DNA of 64,000 bases from Methylobacterium sp. PvR107. GTDB lineage: Bacteria; Pseudomonadota; Alphaproteobacteria; Rhizobiales; Beijerinckiaceae. The notes under the pieces are model-generated. The model searched no databases, was not told where the DNA came from, and was given only the letters and a program-made list of their open reading frames with translations. The stretch lies in the NCBI RefSeq assembly GCF_017833295.1, contig NZ_JAFIBW010000001.1, positions 1,054,001-1,118,000 on the forward strand. Reading direction: 5' to 3'. A program made the position numbers and the translations under genes. How positions within the stretch are numbered: position 1 is the first letter of the stretch; each line of letters opens with the position of its first letter. Below, in pieces: positions 41,319 to 52,583 of this stretch.

Positions 41319-42071
41319 ATGACCTACTGCGTCGGTGTTCTGGTCGAGGAAGGGCTGGTCATGGTCGCCGATACCCGCACCAATGCGGGGCTCGACGACA
41401 TCTCGACCTACCGAAAGCTCCACCATTTCAACGTGCCGGGCGAGCGGGTGATGATGCTCGCCTCGGCGGGCAACCTCTCGATCACCCAGTCGGTGCTCAG
41501 CCTGCTCCAGGAGGGCGTGCCCAGCGAGGACGACGGCGAGCCGCCGCAGAAGCTCGTCGAGGCGCCGACGATGTTCCAGGCGGCGCAGCTCATCGGCCGG
41601 GCGATCCGGCTGGTGCGATCGATCGAGAAGGATGGATTCGAGGCCGCCAATATCCGGTTCTCGATCTCCCTGCTGTTCGGCGGCCAGATCGGAACCGACG
41701 AGATGCGGCTGTACCTGATCTACTCGGCGGGCAACTTCATCGAGTGCAGCACCGACGCGCCGTTCCTCCAGATCGGCGAGCACAAATACGGCAAGCCGAT
41801 CCTGGACCGGGCGGTGAAGTACACGACCGAGCTGTACGATGCCCTGAAGGTCAGCCTCGTCTCGATGGATTCGACCATGCGGTCGAATCTCGGCGTCGGC
41901 CTGCCGATCGACATCGCCTTGACCCGTCGGAATGCGCTGACGCTGGAGGTGAACCACCGGATCGAGGCCGGCGAGGGCTATTTCCACGACCTGCGCGAGC
42001 GTTGGTCGGCGGCGCTTCGGGCCGCGCACCGGGCCATCCCGCGGCCGCCCTATGGGCCTTCCAACTCCTAG
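41319..42071 (+). CDS. Anbu-type proteasome-like peptidase
   Basis: A 250-residue Ntn-hydrolase of the Anbu (ancestral beta subunit) type. After Met removal the N-terminus is Thr1 (TYCVGVLVEEGLVMVADTRT); Asp17 and Lys32 also fall at the catalytic proteasome positions. Anbu forms large rings or helices and sits in gene clusters with ATP-grasp, alpha-E and transglutaminase genes, as here. Peptidase activity has been hard to show for the family. The start ATG at 41319 exposes Thr1; upstream codons belong to another reading. Confidence 0.93.
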   Translation: MTYCVGVLVEEGLVMVADTRTNAGLDDISTYRKLHHFNVPGERVMMLASAGNLSITQSVLSLLQEGVPSEDDGEPPQKLVEAPTMFQAAQLIGRAIRLVRSIEKDGFEAANIRFSISLLFGGQIGTDEMRLYLIYSAGNFIECSTDAPFLQIGEHKYGKPILDRAVKYTTELYDALKVSLVSMDSTMRSNLGVGLPIDIALTRRNALTLEVNHRIEAGEGYFHDLRERWSAALRAAHRAIPRPPYGPSNS

Positions 42072-42089
42072 AGCCGCCCCATCATCGGG

Positions 42090-42181
42090 CGTCTTTGCGA
42101 GCTGAGCGAAGCAATCCAGGGCGGCGCGTCATCGCCGGACTTGGCGCGTCCCTCGATTGCTTCGCGGTGCTCGCAAAGACG
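42090..42181. repeat. REP-like long palindrome
   Basis: The arms 42090-42120 and about 42151-42181 are inverted copies. Thirteen bases (CGTCTTTGCGAGC) and eleven bases (GCGAAGCAATC) pair exactly, separated by a three-base bubble. This matches the GCGAAGCAATCC repeat type seen in many Rhizobiales genomes. It lies between Anbu and the convergent thiE and may protect or end both transcripts. A degenerate relative lies at 12482-12566. Confidence 0.85.
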
Positions 42182-42212
42182 GCATCTGTTACCCTCAGGT
42201 CATCGTCCGAGC

Positions 42213-42851
42213 TTATGAAGCCTCCGCGGCGCTCCAGGCCTTCAGGAGCGCCCGCGTCGCTCCGGCCGGATCCTCGGCGCGCATCAGGCCGCCCATGATG
42301 GCGAAACCCGCCGCGCCTGCCGCGCGACAGGACCCGATCGCCTCGGGACCGAGACCGCCGAGCGCCACCACGGGCAGCCCGGCGCCGCAGCTGTCCGTGA
42401 TTCCCTTGAGACCTAGCGCCGGTCCGTAGCCGGGCTTGCTCGCGGTCGCGTAGATCGGGCTGAGGGTCACGTAATCGGCGCCGGCCTTCGCGGCGGTTGC
42501 GGCCTCGCGCGGCGCGTGCGCCGAGACGCCGATCAGCGCAGCCTCGCCCAACGCGGCCCGCGCCGCAGCGATCGCCGCACGCCCCGAGCCGCCGCCGAGA
42601 TGCACGCCGTCGGCACCGAGGGCGCGCGCCAGTGCGACATCGCCTCCAATCGTCAGGACGCCGTTCATGGCCCGCACGCACTCGGCCACGCGCGTGCCGA
42701 GGCGTCGCCGCGCGTCCGATTCCAGGTCCTTGTCCCGGAACCAGATCCAGCACCCGCCGCCGTCGAGGATCGCCTGCACGGTCTCGACGAGCGGCCGCGG
42801 ATGCCCGTGCCGGTCCGTCACCGCCAGCATCCGTGACGGCAGCGCTGTCAC
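42213..42851 (-). CDS. thiE: Thiamine phosphate synthase-like protein
   Basis: A 212-residue TIM-barrel protein. Visible are [56 protein letters not shown] and [12 protein letters not shown]. Thiamine phosphate synthase joins the thiazole and pyrimidine moieties. The start is GTG at 42851, overlapping the thiG stop by 4 bases. Some motifs ([14 protein letters not shown]) lean toward the TenI-like branch, a thiazole tautomerase, so the precise reaction is less certain than the fold. It is last in thiO-S-G-E. Confidence 0.85.
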   Translation of the reverse strand: MTALPSRMLAVTDRHGHPRPLVETVQAILDGGGCWIWFRDKDLESDARRRLGTRVAECVRAMNGVLTIGGDVALARALGADGVHLGGGSGRAAIAAARAALGEAALIGVSAHAPREAATAAKAGADYVTLSPIYATASKPGYGPALGLKGITDSCGAGLPVVALGGLGPEAIGSCRAAGAAGFAIMGGLMRAEDPAGATRALLKAWSAAEAS

Positions 42852-43651
42852 GAGCCGACGAGGCCGAGCTGCGGGCTCGACGGCTCGGCCCGGCCGCGGC
42901 GGGGGATCCGCCCGGCCAGATGCGCGTCGCGCCCGGCCTCCACGGCCCGGCCCATGGCGCGGGCCATCCGCACGGGATCGTCGGCCTTGGCGATTGCGGT
43001 GTTGATCAGGCAGGCTGAGGCGCCGAGTTCCATGGCGATCACCGCGTCCGAAGCGGTGCCGATCCCGGCATCGACCACCACCGGCACCTTCGCACGGCGG
43101 CAGATCAGCTCGAGATTGGCCGGGTTGGCGACGCCCATCCCGGAGCCGATCAGGGAACCCATCGGCATCACGGCGGCGCAGCCGAGATCCTCCAGGCGCT
43201 GGCAGATGATCGGGTCGTCGTTGCAGTAGGGCAGGACCACGAAGCCGTCGTCCACGAGGTGGCGGCAGGCCTCCAGCAACTCGGTGACGTCCGGGTAGAG
43301 CGTCTCCCGGTCGCCGATCACCTCGACCTTGATCCAGTTGGTGTCGAGCGCCTCGCGGGCGAGTTCGGCGGTCATGATCGCGTCGCGGGCCGTCTCGCAG
43401 CCGGCGGTGTTCGGCAGAAAGCGCTTCCCCTTCAAGATCTTCACCGTGTCCGAGCCGTGTCCCTGGAGCGAGACCCGGCGGATCGAGGCGGTGACCACGT
43501 CGGCGCCGCTCGCCTCGACGGCGTCGCGCATGATCGCCTGGGTCGGGTAGCCGGCGGTGCCGATGAACAGCCGGGACGACAGGCTCACCCCGGCGATGAT
43601 CAGGCTGTCGTCCCCGCTCTCCGGGCGCAGCGGCGTCAGAAACTGGTCCAT
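42848..43651 (-). CDS. thiG: Thiazole synthase ThiG
   Basis: A 267-residue enzyme forming the thiazole ring of thiamine from deoxyxylulose phosphate, ThiS thiocarboxylate and dehydroglycine. Motifs: [37 protein letters not shown] (catalytic Lys region), [11 protein letters not shown] and [18 protein letters not shown] 43651 gives the family N-terminus. thiS ends 2 bases upstream, and thiE overlaps downstream. Complete. Confidence 0.97.
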   Translation of the reverse strand: MDQFLTPLRPESGDDSLIIAGVSLSSRLFIGTAGYPTQAIMRDAVEASGADVVTASIRRVSLQGHGSDTVKILKGKRFLPNTAGCETARDAIMTAELAREALDTNWIKVEVIGDRETLYPDVTELLEACRHLVDDGFVVLPYCNDDPIICQRLEDLGCAAVMPMGSLIGSGMGVANPANLELICRRAKVPVVVDAGIGTASDAVIAMELGASACLINTAIAKADDPVRMARAMGRAVEAGRDAHLAGRIPRRGRAEPSSPQLGLVGS

Positions 43652-43653
43652 GC

Positions 43654-43866
43654 TCAACCTCCCTGCATGGCGCGGACGATCTCGACGCGGTCGCCCTCCG
43701 CAACCGGGGTCTCGCCCCAGTCCCGACGGCGCAGCACCCGGCCGTTCAGCGCGATGGCGACGCCCTGCGGGCTCTCGATCCCGCTTTCCTCCGCCTCGAG
43801 ACGGAACAGGGCGTCCACGGTCTCGGCGGCGCAGTCGCGCGGCTCGCCGTTGACGAAGAGCTTCAT
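43654..43866 (-). CDS. thiS: Sulfur carrier protein ThiS
   Basis: A 70-residue ubiquitin-fold protein. The start [11 protein letters not shown] and C-terminal Gly-Gly (AMQGG) match ThiS, whose C-terminal glycine is converted to a thiocarboxylate that donates sulfur to the thiazole. It overlaps the thiO stop by 4 bases (ATGA) and lies 2 bases from thiG, so the three are tightly coupled. Confidence 0.96.
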   Translation of the reverse strand: MKLFVNGEPRDCAAETVDALFRLEAEESGIESPQGVAIALNGRVLRRRDWGETPVAEGDRVEIVRAMQGG

Positions 43867-45086
43867 GCCGAGACCCTCCGGGGCTCGGGGCGGCCGAACC
43901 GCGCCAGGGTGAAGGGCCGGGCGACATCCGGCAGGACGCCCTCCAGTATCAAGCCGGCTACGGCGTCGGCGGTGATGGGGGCCAGCAGGTAGCCGTTGCG
44001 GTGATGGCCCGTGGCGGCGACGAGACCGGGGGCGATCACGTCGAGGATCGGCGCGTCGTCGTCCGAGGTGGGGCGGTAGCCGCTCCAGACAGCCTCGACC
44101 TCCATCTCTTCGATTCCGGGCAGCACCCGGCGTGCGCCCTCCAGCAAGGCGTAGAGGCCGCCCGCGGTGACGCCGGGCCGGAAGCCGCAATCCTCCACGG
44201 TGGCGCCGACGATGAGCTGGCCGTCGCTCTTCGGCGCCATGTGGACCTGCTCGGTCCAGATCATCCGGCCAAGCGTGCCGGTGCGCGGCGTGGTACGCAG
44301 GGCCAGCGACTGGCCCTTGAGCGGCCGGACCGGCAGAGCGAGCCCCTCCGGCAGCAGGCCGCCCTCCCCGCTCCAGGCACCGGAGGCCAGCACCACGGTC
44401 TCCGCCGCGAGGCCGCGATCCCCGGCCCGAATACCCGCGACACGGCCGCCCGAATAGTCGAGGGCGGTGACGGGCGTCCGCTCCACCAGGGTGACGCCGG
44501 CCCGACGGCAGGCTTCGGTGAGGGCGTGCATGACCAGCCGGGGATCGACCTGGTGGTCCAGCGGGCAGTGGATCCCGGCGGTGACGGAGGGGCGCAGGCC
44601 GGGCTCCAGCCGCCGAACCTCGCTGCCCGGCAGCCAGATCGCGTCGAGCCCGGAGCGGCGCTGCAGATCGAAGCGGAAGCGGAGGCGCTCGACCTCGTCG
44701 CGGCCGACCGCCAGGACCAGGGTGCCATCGGGACGGTAATCGATCGCGCGGCCGGACTCGGCTTCCAGGGCATCGCGGAATCCGGGCCAGAGCCGGAGCG
44801 ACTCCAGGGCGAGCGGCAGGAGCGGATCCGAGCCGGGCTCGTGCTCGGCGGCGGGGGCCAGCATGCCGGTGGCTGCGAGGCTCGCGCCCGCGCCGATCGT
44901 GTCCCGCTCCAGCACGGTCACGGTGCGGCCCGCCCGGGCGAGCCGCCACGCAATCGACAGGCCGATCAGCCCGCCGCCGATGACGGCGATGTCGGTCCGC
45001 GCCGGCAGAGCCACGGGTGCGACACCGCAATCGGGGCTGCGGCGGCGGCCGATCGGTGAAGCGGGGCGGTCGAGGGGCACGGGCAT
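43863..45086 (-). CDS. thiO: Glycine oxidase ThiO
   Basis: Up to 407 residues; a D-amino-acid-oxidase-fold flavoprotein that oxidises glycine to iminoglycine for thiazole formation in aerobes. The FAD site is [21 protein letters not shown]. Other motifs are [19 protein letters not shown] and the C-terminal [17 protein letters not shown]. The ATG at 45086 has no well-spaced ribosome site; the family N-terminus (DIAVIGGG) starts ~30 residues in, so a later GTG is possible. It is the first gene behind the TPP riboswitch. Confidence 0.93.
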   Translation of the reverse strand: MPVPLDRPASPIGRRRSPDCGVAPVALPARTDIAVIGGGLIGLSIAWRLARAGRTVTVLERDTIGAGASLAATGMLAPAAEHEPGSDPLLPLALESLRLWPGFRDALEAESGRAIDYRPDGTLVLAVGRDEVERLRFRFDLQRRSGLDAIWLPGSEVRRLEPGLRPSVTAGIHCPLDHQVDPRLVMHALTEACRRAGVTLVERTPVTALDYSGGRVAGIRAGDRGLAAETVVLASGAWSGEGGLLPEGLALPVRPLKGQSLALRTTPRTGTLGRMIWTEQVHMAPKSDGQLIVGATVEDCGFRPGVTAGGLYALLEGARRVLPGIEEMEVEAVWSGYRPTSDDDAPILDVIAPGLVAATGHHRNGYLLAPITADAVAGLILEGVLPDVARPFTLARFGRPEPRRVSA

Positions 45087-45163
45087 CTCCGCGGATTGCC
45101 GTCGCGGGAACCGGGCCCTGTGCTTCGGTGAGAAGCTGTGGCCTGCCTTTCGGGCGGCCGCGG

Positions 45164-45274
45164 TCCAATCCCTACGCCGGTATGAGCCGGATCAGGTTCA
45201 AAGGATTTCCGCGCCGCAGGTCCTGACGGACGTGCCAGCGGTTTCTCAGCCCCTTGCCGGGGATCTCCCTGGAA
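45164..45274 (-). promoter_or_regulatory. TPP riboswitch (THI element) upstream of thiOSGE
   Basis: The minus strand carries the conserved blocks GGGGCTGAGAAACC and GAACCTGATCCGG, then ATACCGGCGTAGGGA. The outer stem pairs TTCCA (5', 45274-45270) with TTGGA (3', 45068+100 region, 45168-45164). Thiamine pyrophosphate binding would repress the operon. The element ends about 80 bases before the thiO ATG. Whether control is by termination or by blocking the ribosome site cannot be told. Confidence 0.95.
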
Positions 45275-45462
45275 CGGGACAGATGTGGTCGCCCGCGCCG
45301 CATCGGTCAACCCCGCCGCTGACCGGCAGCGGCCGACGGACGGACATTCGTCGGACGCAGTCACCACCCGGATACCAAGCCGGACGAAAGCCAGCCGCCG
45401 GGCACCGGCCCTTCACGGATCGGGCGAAGACTACACAGCTCTGTCGGGTCGGAGCGGGAAGC

Positions 45463-45969
45463 GTGCGCACATTCGTGGTTGTCTGCACGATCGGCTTCCT
45501 GTCGACGATGGCTTTCCAGAAGCTGCGTGAGCGGACGCGTCCGGATCCAGTTGAACGGGCCTCAGCCGCGGCAACGGCGTCGGTTCTCGACGGAGCGGTG
45601 GCCGGCGTTGCGCTTCAGGCCGGGCGCAACGGGCACTTCTTCGTGAATGCCCTGATGGACGGTCGCGCCCTGTCGATGATGGTCGATACCGGCGCGAGTT
45701 CCTGTGCCTTCTCGGAGGAGGATGCCGAGCGGATCGGAATCCGTGTCCGCGCGGGCGATTTCAGCCGCGTCTGGAACACCGCGAACGGGACGGTCCGAGT
45801 GGCGCCGATCCGGATCGCCGTATTGCAGGTCGGTTCGATCACCGTGCGGGATGTGGACGCGGTGGTGATCCCGCGGGGGCGCCTCAGCTTGAGCCTGCTC
45901 GGCATGTCGTTTCTCAAGCGCCTGCGCGAGTTCAGCGTCAGCGGCGGAACGATGACCCTGCGGGGGTGA
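45463..45969 (+). CDS. Membrane-anchored retropepsin-like aspartic protease
   Basis: A 168-residue protein of the clan AA, TIGR02281-like group. An N-terminal hydrophobic segment (VRTFVVVCTIGFLSTMAF) is a membrane anchor or signal. The active-site motif is MMVDTGASSCAFS. A second conserved block reads LSLSLLGMSFLKRL near the end. One DTG motif implies it works as a dimer, like retroviral proteases. The start is GTG at 45463 with GGAG ~8 bases upstream. It is divergent from the riboswitch operon. Confidence 0.88.
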   Translation: MRTFVVVCTIGFLSTMAFQKLRERTRPDPVERASAAATASVLDGAVAGVALQAGRNGHFFVNALMDGRALSMMVDTGASSCAFSEEDAERIGIRVRAGDFSRVWNTANGTVRVAPIRIAVLQVGSITVRDVDAVVIPRGRLSLSLLGMSFLKRLREFSVSGGTMTLRG

Positions 45970-46424
45970 GGCGCCCCCGAGGTCCGTACCGGTGCCACGC
46001 CCGGACGCCTCGGAGCCGGAGGCCGGTCGCGGGGATCCGCTTCGTCCCATCGCGGGCCTTCCTCGAAGCGATTGCCTGCGACCCGGACCGGTCCGAGGGA
46101 AGCCAGATCGCTGCGGCGCCGCGGATGCCGAACTGCGCCTTTCGACCCGGCATGGAAGCCCGATTTGTTCCTTTGCGGCCGCGCTCGGAAACGCACAACC
46201 TTTCGATCAATATAGATCCCTATAGAAGAATTAATTTTCCGTCTTCATCACCACATCTCTCGGCAATGAGAGCAAAAAATGGAACATAGCTCTCTATTCT
46301 GAGTCGAAATAAGCTGAAATCCTGCTTCCGAAACCCGCCGAGACGCTTTGTTGTGGCCTGTTTCGATGTTACGAACGGACACGCCGTCTTGTCGGCCGCA
46401 AACATAATCTCGAATATGATTGCC
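45970..46424. other. Gene-free 455-bp region, AT-richer on the right
   Basis: No convincing gene is present. The right half, from about 46190, is clearly AT-richer than the surroundings (for example runs near 46205-46240) and leads into the two lower-GC glycosyltransferase genes. A promoter for them probably lies here, but no confident -35/-10 pair could be picked. Confidence 0.6.
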
Positions 46425-47585
46425 ATGAACGCTTTCGGTCAGACCGTCTGTTTGTCGATGATCGTCAAGAATGAAGCGCACGTCATACGACGCTGTCTCG
46501 ATTCGGTTCGGTCGTTCATCGACTACTGGATCGTTGTTGATACCGGATCGACGGACGGGACGCAGGACGTCATCCGGGCGGCGATGGCCGATCGTCCCGG
46601 CCGGCTCGTCGAGCAACCGTGGGTCGACTTCGCGTTCAATCGGACCGAGGCGCTCAAACTCGCGCGCCCGCACGCCGACTACACGCTGATCATCGATGCC
46701 GACGACGAGCTGATCGTTCCCGAAGGCTTCGTTTTGCCGAAGCTCGCTGATGCCGGATACATGTTTACCATTCTTGATGGTAAGACTGAATATTTTCGAA
46801 TACAGATGGTGAGCAATCGCTTCGATTGGCATTATCGGGGTGTGGTGCACGAATTTTTGGAATGCGCGGGCAATCCATCCACGCCGATGCTGCCGGTATC
46901 GATGCGCCGGGGCGATGACGGTGCGCGTCACCGCGATGAAATGTCTGAATATCGCGATCTCACCACAATGGAGAAGGCTCTTTCCATCGAGACCGACCCG
47001 TTCATGGTCGCACGTTACACGTTTTATCTGGCGAGATCCTATCGCGACGTGGGCGATGTCGCCAAGGCTCTCGCGTATTATTTGAAGCGTGCTGATCTCG
47101 GTTATTGGGAAGAAGAGGTTTACCTTAGCCTTCTCAATGCCGGGCTTATCTTGGAAACCCTGGGCAGGCCCGCGGTTGAGATCTTGGCGGTCTATGATCG
47201 TGCAATCTCCGTCTGTCCGGCGCGAGCAGAGGCGCGCCACGCCGCCAGTCGGTATTGCAGGATCTCGGGCAACTTCGCCGCCGGGTACCGCTACGCCGAG
47301 GCCGGCGTGCCGCTGCCAATGCCCAGCGAAGGGCTGGCCTTGAATCCGTGGGTGTATACTTATGGATTGCGAGATGAATTAGCGTTTCACGCTTATCACA
47401 CAGGACAATTTCGGGTCTGCCTGTCCGTGTGCCTGGATATGTTCGAGCGATCGGACGTTCCGGAGGAAGTCCGCTCGCGCGTCTGCACGCTGTCTCGACA
47501 GGCGCTCGCTACGATGCTCGACCCGGTCTGGGGGTTGCAGCACTCTGCCTACAGGTCGGAATTCACGCCTGTTTGGCAAGGTTGA
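46425..47585 (+). CDS. Glycosyltransferase family 2 protein with helical C-terminus (copy 1)
   Basis: A 386-residue protein. The GT2 core has LSMIVKNEAHVIRRCLDS, DTGS (39-42) and the metal/nucleotide site DADDE (91-95). The C-terminal half is helical with TPR-like spacing (FYLARSYRDVGDVAKALAYY then LKRADLGYWEEEVYL). It may glycosylate surface polysaccharide or protein. The ATG at 46425 was chosen because it aligns with the start of copy 2 and gives the same length. Base composition is lower in GC than its neighbours. Confidence 0.88.
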   Translation: MNAFGQTVCLSMIVKNEAHVIRRCLDSVRSFIDYWIVVDTGSTDGTQDVIRAAMADRPGRLVEQPWVDFAFNRTEALKLARPHADYTLIIDADDELIVPEGFVLPKLADAGYMFTILDGKTEYFRIQMVSNRFDWHYRGVVHEFLECAGNPSTPMLPVSMRRGDDGARHRDEMSEYRDLTTMEKALSIETDPFMVARYTFYLARSYRDVGDVAKALAYYLKRADLGYWEEEVYLSLLNAGLILETLGRPAVEILAVYDRAISVCPARAEARHAASRYCRISGNFAAGYRYAEAGVPLPMPSEGLALNPWVYTYGLRDELAFHAYHTGQFRVCLSVCLDMFERSDVPEEVRSRVCTLSRQALATMLDPVWGLQHSAYRSEFTPVWQG

Positions 47586-47785
47586 GCACACGAAGCGGTG
47601 TCGACGCGGTTCCGCCGCATCCGCGGACAGTCCCGAAGGCTCCCCGCAAGTTTAGGTCGATCCGGTCCGCGTCTTTCCGTGCGATTCCAGCGTCTCAGCG
47701 TTGCCTCCTCTCACGATCGCGGTGAAGCCGGCGGCTTTCGTCGTCTATGTCCTCGCAATTTTAAAGTGATCGGCCGGGATGTGAT

Positions 47786-48946
47786 ATGAATAATTTTGGT
47801 CAGACGATTTGCCTGTCAATGATTGTGCGGAACGAAGCTCATGTCATCCACCGATGCTTAGATTCCGTTCGGCCGCTTATCGATCACTGGGTCATCGTTG
47901 ACACCGGATCGACCGATGGCACCCAGGATGTCATCCGTGCAGCGTTGGTCGATCTGCCCGGTGCTCTCGTGGAGCGGCCCTGGGTTGATTTCGCCCTCAA
48001 CCGGACCGAGGCCTTGGCGCTCGCGCGTCCGCATGCCGATTATTCGCTGATCATCGACGCCGATGACGCGTTGATTGATCCGGAGCGGTTTGTGATGCCC
48101 CGGCTTTCTGAGCCCGGATACATGCTCGAGATCGTCGACGGACCCACCCGATACTGGCGGACACAACTCGTCGACAACCGGATGGATTGGCGTTACCGCG
48201 GCGTTCTGCACGAATTTCTGGAATGTCCCGGACATCCGAGTCTGCCGACCCTGCCGCTCGCAATGCGTCGCGGAAACGATGGGGCACGTCACCGCGACGT
48301 CAGGACCGAATCGCGAGACATCGCCGTGCTGGAAGGCGCCCTGGCCGTCGAGGCCGATCCTTTCATGGTCGCTCGGTACACCTTCTATTTGGCGAACTCG
48401 TACCGAGACGGCGGCGAGCCTCGGAAAGCTTTAGAATACTATCTGAAGCGCGCAGATTTGGGATATTGGAACGAAGAGATCTACATCGGCTTGCTCTGTG
48501 CTGCTGACCTCATGGAGGCATTGGACGAGCCCGAAGATGCGGTACTGGCTCTGTACGATCGGATGATCCCGATCTGTCCGGCGCGGGCGGAGGCGCGGCT
48601 CGGCGCCAGCCGCTTTTGCAGGCGGAGAAGGACGTTCGCCGCCGGATTTCGTTACGCCGAAGCGGGGCTCGCCCTGACACTGCCGGCGGCAGGGATCTCT
48701 CTGCATCCGTGGGTGTACAGCTACGGGCTGCGAGAAGAGTTCGCCGCCAACGCCTTTCACGTGGGCCAACTGCGCGCCTGTTTGTCTGCCTGTCTCGACA
48801 TCCTGGAACAGTTGGATGTTCCCGGGGATGTCCTTTCCCGAACAAGCGCGCTGGCGCGTCAAGCCCTCGCCGGAATGATCGATCCGGCCTGGGGTTGCCA
48901 GCCGACAACCTATCGTTCGGAATTCGTCCCGGCCTGGCAATTCTGA
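47786..48946 (+). CDS. Glycosyltransferase family 2 protein with helical C-terminus (copy 2)
   Basis: A 386-residue tandem paralogue of the preceding gene, identical in length and highly similar throughout (FGQTICLSMIVRNEAHVIHR, DTGSTDGTQDVIRAAL, DADDALIDPERF, YLKRADLGYWNEEIYIGLL). The sugar-transfer motifs are intact in both copies. The 200-bp gap between copies carries no gene. The pair likely arose by duplication. Whether they act on the same acceptor is unknown. Confidence 0.88.
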   Translation: MNNFGQTICLSMIVRNEAHVIHRCLDSVRPLIDHWVIVDTGSTDGTQDVIRAALVDLPGALVERPWVDFALNRTEALALARPHADYSLIIDADDALIDPERFVMPRLSEPGYMLEIVDGPTRYWRTQLVDNRMDWRYRGVLHEFLECPGHPSLPTLPLAMRRGNDGARHRDVRTESRDIAVLEGALAVEADPFMVARYTFYLANSYRDGGEPRKALEYYLKRADLGYWNEEIYIGLLCAADLMEALDEPEDAVLALYDRMIPICPARAEARLGASRFCRRRRTFAAGFRYAEAGLALTLPAAGISLHPWVYSYGLREEFAANAFHVGQLRACLSACLDILEQLDVPGDVLSRTSALARQALAGMIDPAWGCQPTTYRSEFVPAWQF

Positions 48947-49066
48947 AGACCGGGGAACCCTGCGCCGCACGCGGGTACAGATCGCGCCGATTCCCGGAGG
49001 CGCTGCCCCTTTCGCCCGCTCAAGAGGGCGGTTCGCCCGCACGATCCACTCGGCGCGTCGCGGCCG

Positions 49067-50326
49067 TCAGCTTGGCTTGCGCGGGCGCAGGAACTTCGGG
49101 CGGAACACCGCCATGGGCTCCGCGAAGCCGTTCAGCTGGTGCTCACCGAGAGGGATCGGATCGCCCCAAAGGAAATCGACAAACGGCTTCGACATCAGCA
49201 GCGGCTCGCCGAGGATGCGGTTCAGCTGCGCGAGGCGGCTTGCGAGGTTCACGTCGCGACCGATCACCGTGAAGTCGAGCCGCGAGCCCGAGCCGACATT
49301 GCCGTAGGCCGCCTCGCCGTGATGGAGCGCAATGCCGGCGGCCACCGGGACCGGGAACTGGTGCAGGGCGTTGGCCTCGTCGAGGGCCGCGAGGGCGTGC
49401 TGGGCGGCCGTGAGCGCGCCCTTGGCGGCGCCGCCGAGATCGTCGCCGGACTCGCGGAAGATCGCCAGCAGGCCGTCTCCGAGATACTTCAGCACCTCGC
49501 CGCCCTCCCGCTCGATCGGCGGCACGAGGCAGTCGAAGAACACGTTGAGCAGGCCGACCGCCTCCTCGGGAGTCATGTCAGCCGTGGTTCGGGTGTAGTC
49601 GCGCATGTCGGCGAAGAGGATCGCCGAGCGGATCCGCGTGACCTGACCCCGTCGGATGTCCCCCGCCAGAATCGCGCGGTGCGGCTCGTCGCCCACGTAG
49701 AGCCGCAGGACGTGGTCCAGCTGCTTGTTCAGGACGCGCATCTCCACCACGGCGGCGAGCGCCGGCATCACGAAGCGCAGGATCGCGATGTCATCCGCGC
49801 CGAAGCCCTCCGGCGCGCGGGTGGCGAAGGTGATGCCGTTCCGGGTGCCGTTGGTGAAGAACAGCGGCGCCACGACGTAGTGGGTGTAGCCGCCGGCCTT
49901 CAGGTCCGGGATGATCGCGTAGGCGTCGTCCGGCGTCTCGGAGAGGTCGAGGATCAGCCACTTCCCGGTCTCGTGGACGGTGTGGAACGGACTGTTGAGA
50001 TAGGCATCGGTCGAGCGCGCGCCGTGCGGGAACAGCCGGACCGTGGTGCCGCCGTCCCGGGTCCAGATCCGGCCGACACCGGCATATTCCGAGTGCAGGG
50101 TGTCGATCGCCGTGGAGGCCCGGTCCACCGGAACGCCGACGGCGATCAGCCGCTCGGCCAAGCCGGCGAGCATCTCCTCGGCGTTGGGCATCCGCGCGCC
50201 CTCGCCGAGCAGCCAGTCACGGATGCCGACAGAGGGCTGGAGCGCGCCGAAGGGCACGTCGTCGGCCTCCGAGCCATCCGCGAAGGCCGTCGGCGATCCG
50301 GGCGTTGGCGGGCGGCGTTCGAGCAT
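49067..50326 (-). CDS. Class III adenylate/guanylate cyclase with N-terminal sensor-like region
   Basis: A 419-residue protein. Residues ~45-200 look like a GAF-like sensory domain (SPFHTVHETGKWLILDLSET). The C-terminal cyclase domain has the metal aspartates in ILFADMRDYTRTT (Asp240, Asp243), KYLGDGLLAIF and FTVIGRDVNLASRLAQLNR, so it appears catalytically complete. No membrane span is present. It makes cAMP or cGMP; the cyclic-nucleotide/patatin protein at 5454-7187 could respond to such a signal, but that is only a thought. It ends toward the glycosyltransferase pair. Confidence 0.92.
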   Translation of the reverse strand: MLERRPPTPGSPTAFADGSEADDVPFGALQPSVGIRDWLLGEGARMPNAEEMLAGLAERLIAVGVPVDRASTAIDTLHSEYAGVGRIWTRDGGTTVRLFPHGARSTDAYLNSPFHTVHETGKWLILDLSETPDDAYAIIPDLKAGGYTHYVVAPLFFTNGTRNGITFATRAPEGFGADDIAILRFVMPALAAVVEMRVLNKQLDHVLRLYVGDEPHRAILAGDIRRGQVTRIRSAILFADMRDYTRTTADMTPEEAVGLLNVFFDCLVPPIEREGGEVLKYLGDGLLAIFRESGDDLGGAAKGALTAAQHALAALDEANALHQFPVPVAAGIALHHGEAAYGNVGSGSRLDFTVIGRDVNLASRLAQLNRILGEPLLMSKPFVDFLWGDPIPLGEHQLNGFAEPMAVFRPKFLRPRKPS

Positions 50327-50405
50327 GGCGCCAGATTGGATGCCGCGCAGCGCCGTGGCAACGCGGTAAGCGGAGAAAGCACCGCGGCCGAAGCCGCGGC
50401 GAGGC

Positions 50406-52385
<1,980 letters not shown>

Positions 52386-52583
52386 GATCAGCCTATTGTT
52401 TCGCGTGCGGCGCGCCGCGGAGGCCCGAGTGAGGCCATCCCACGCCGGCGGCGCCGCTATATGAGAACGGCGCCGGATCGCTCCAGTCGCCTTGAGTCGT
52501 CGGTTTCCGTATGCAAGCCCGAGGCTTGACCGATTGTTAACTATGGCAGGATTTCGCCCGCCACCACCGCCATTGCACAGCGA

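Noticed and set aside
43654..45168. 504-residue frame covering thiS and antisense-frame thiO
   Set aside because: Only its last 70 codons (thiS) are conserved; the rest is an out-of-frame reading of thiO.
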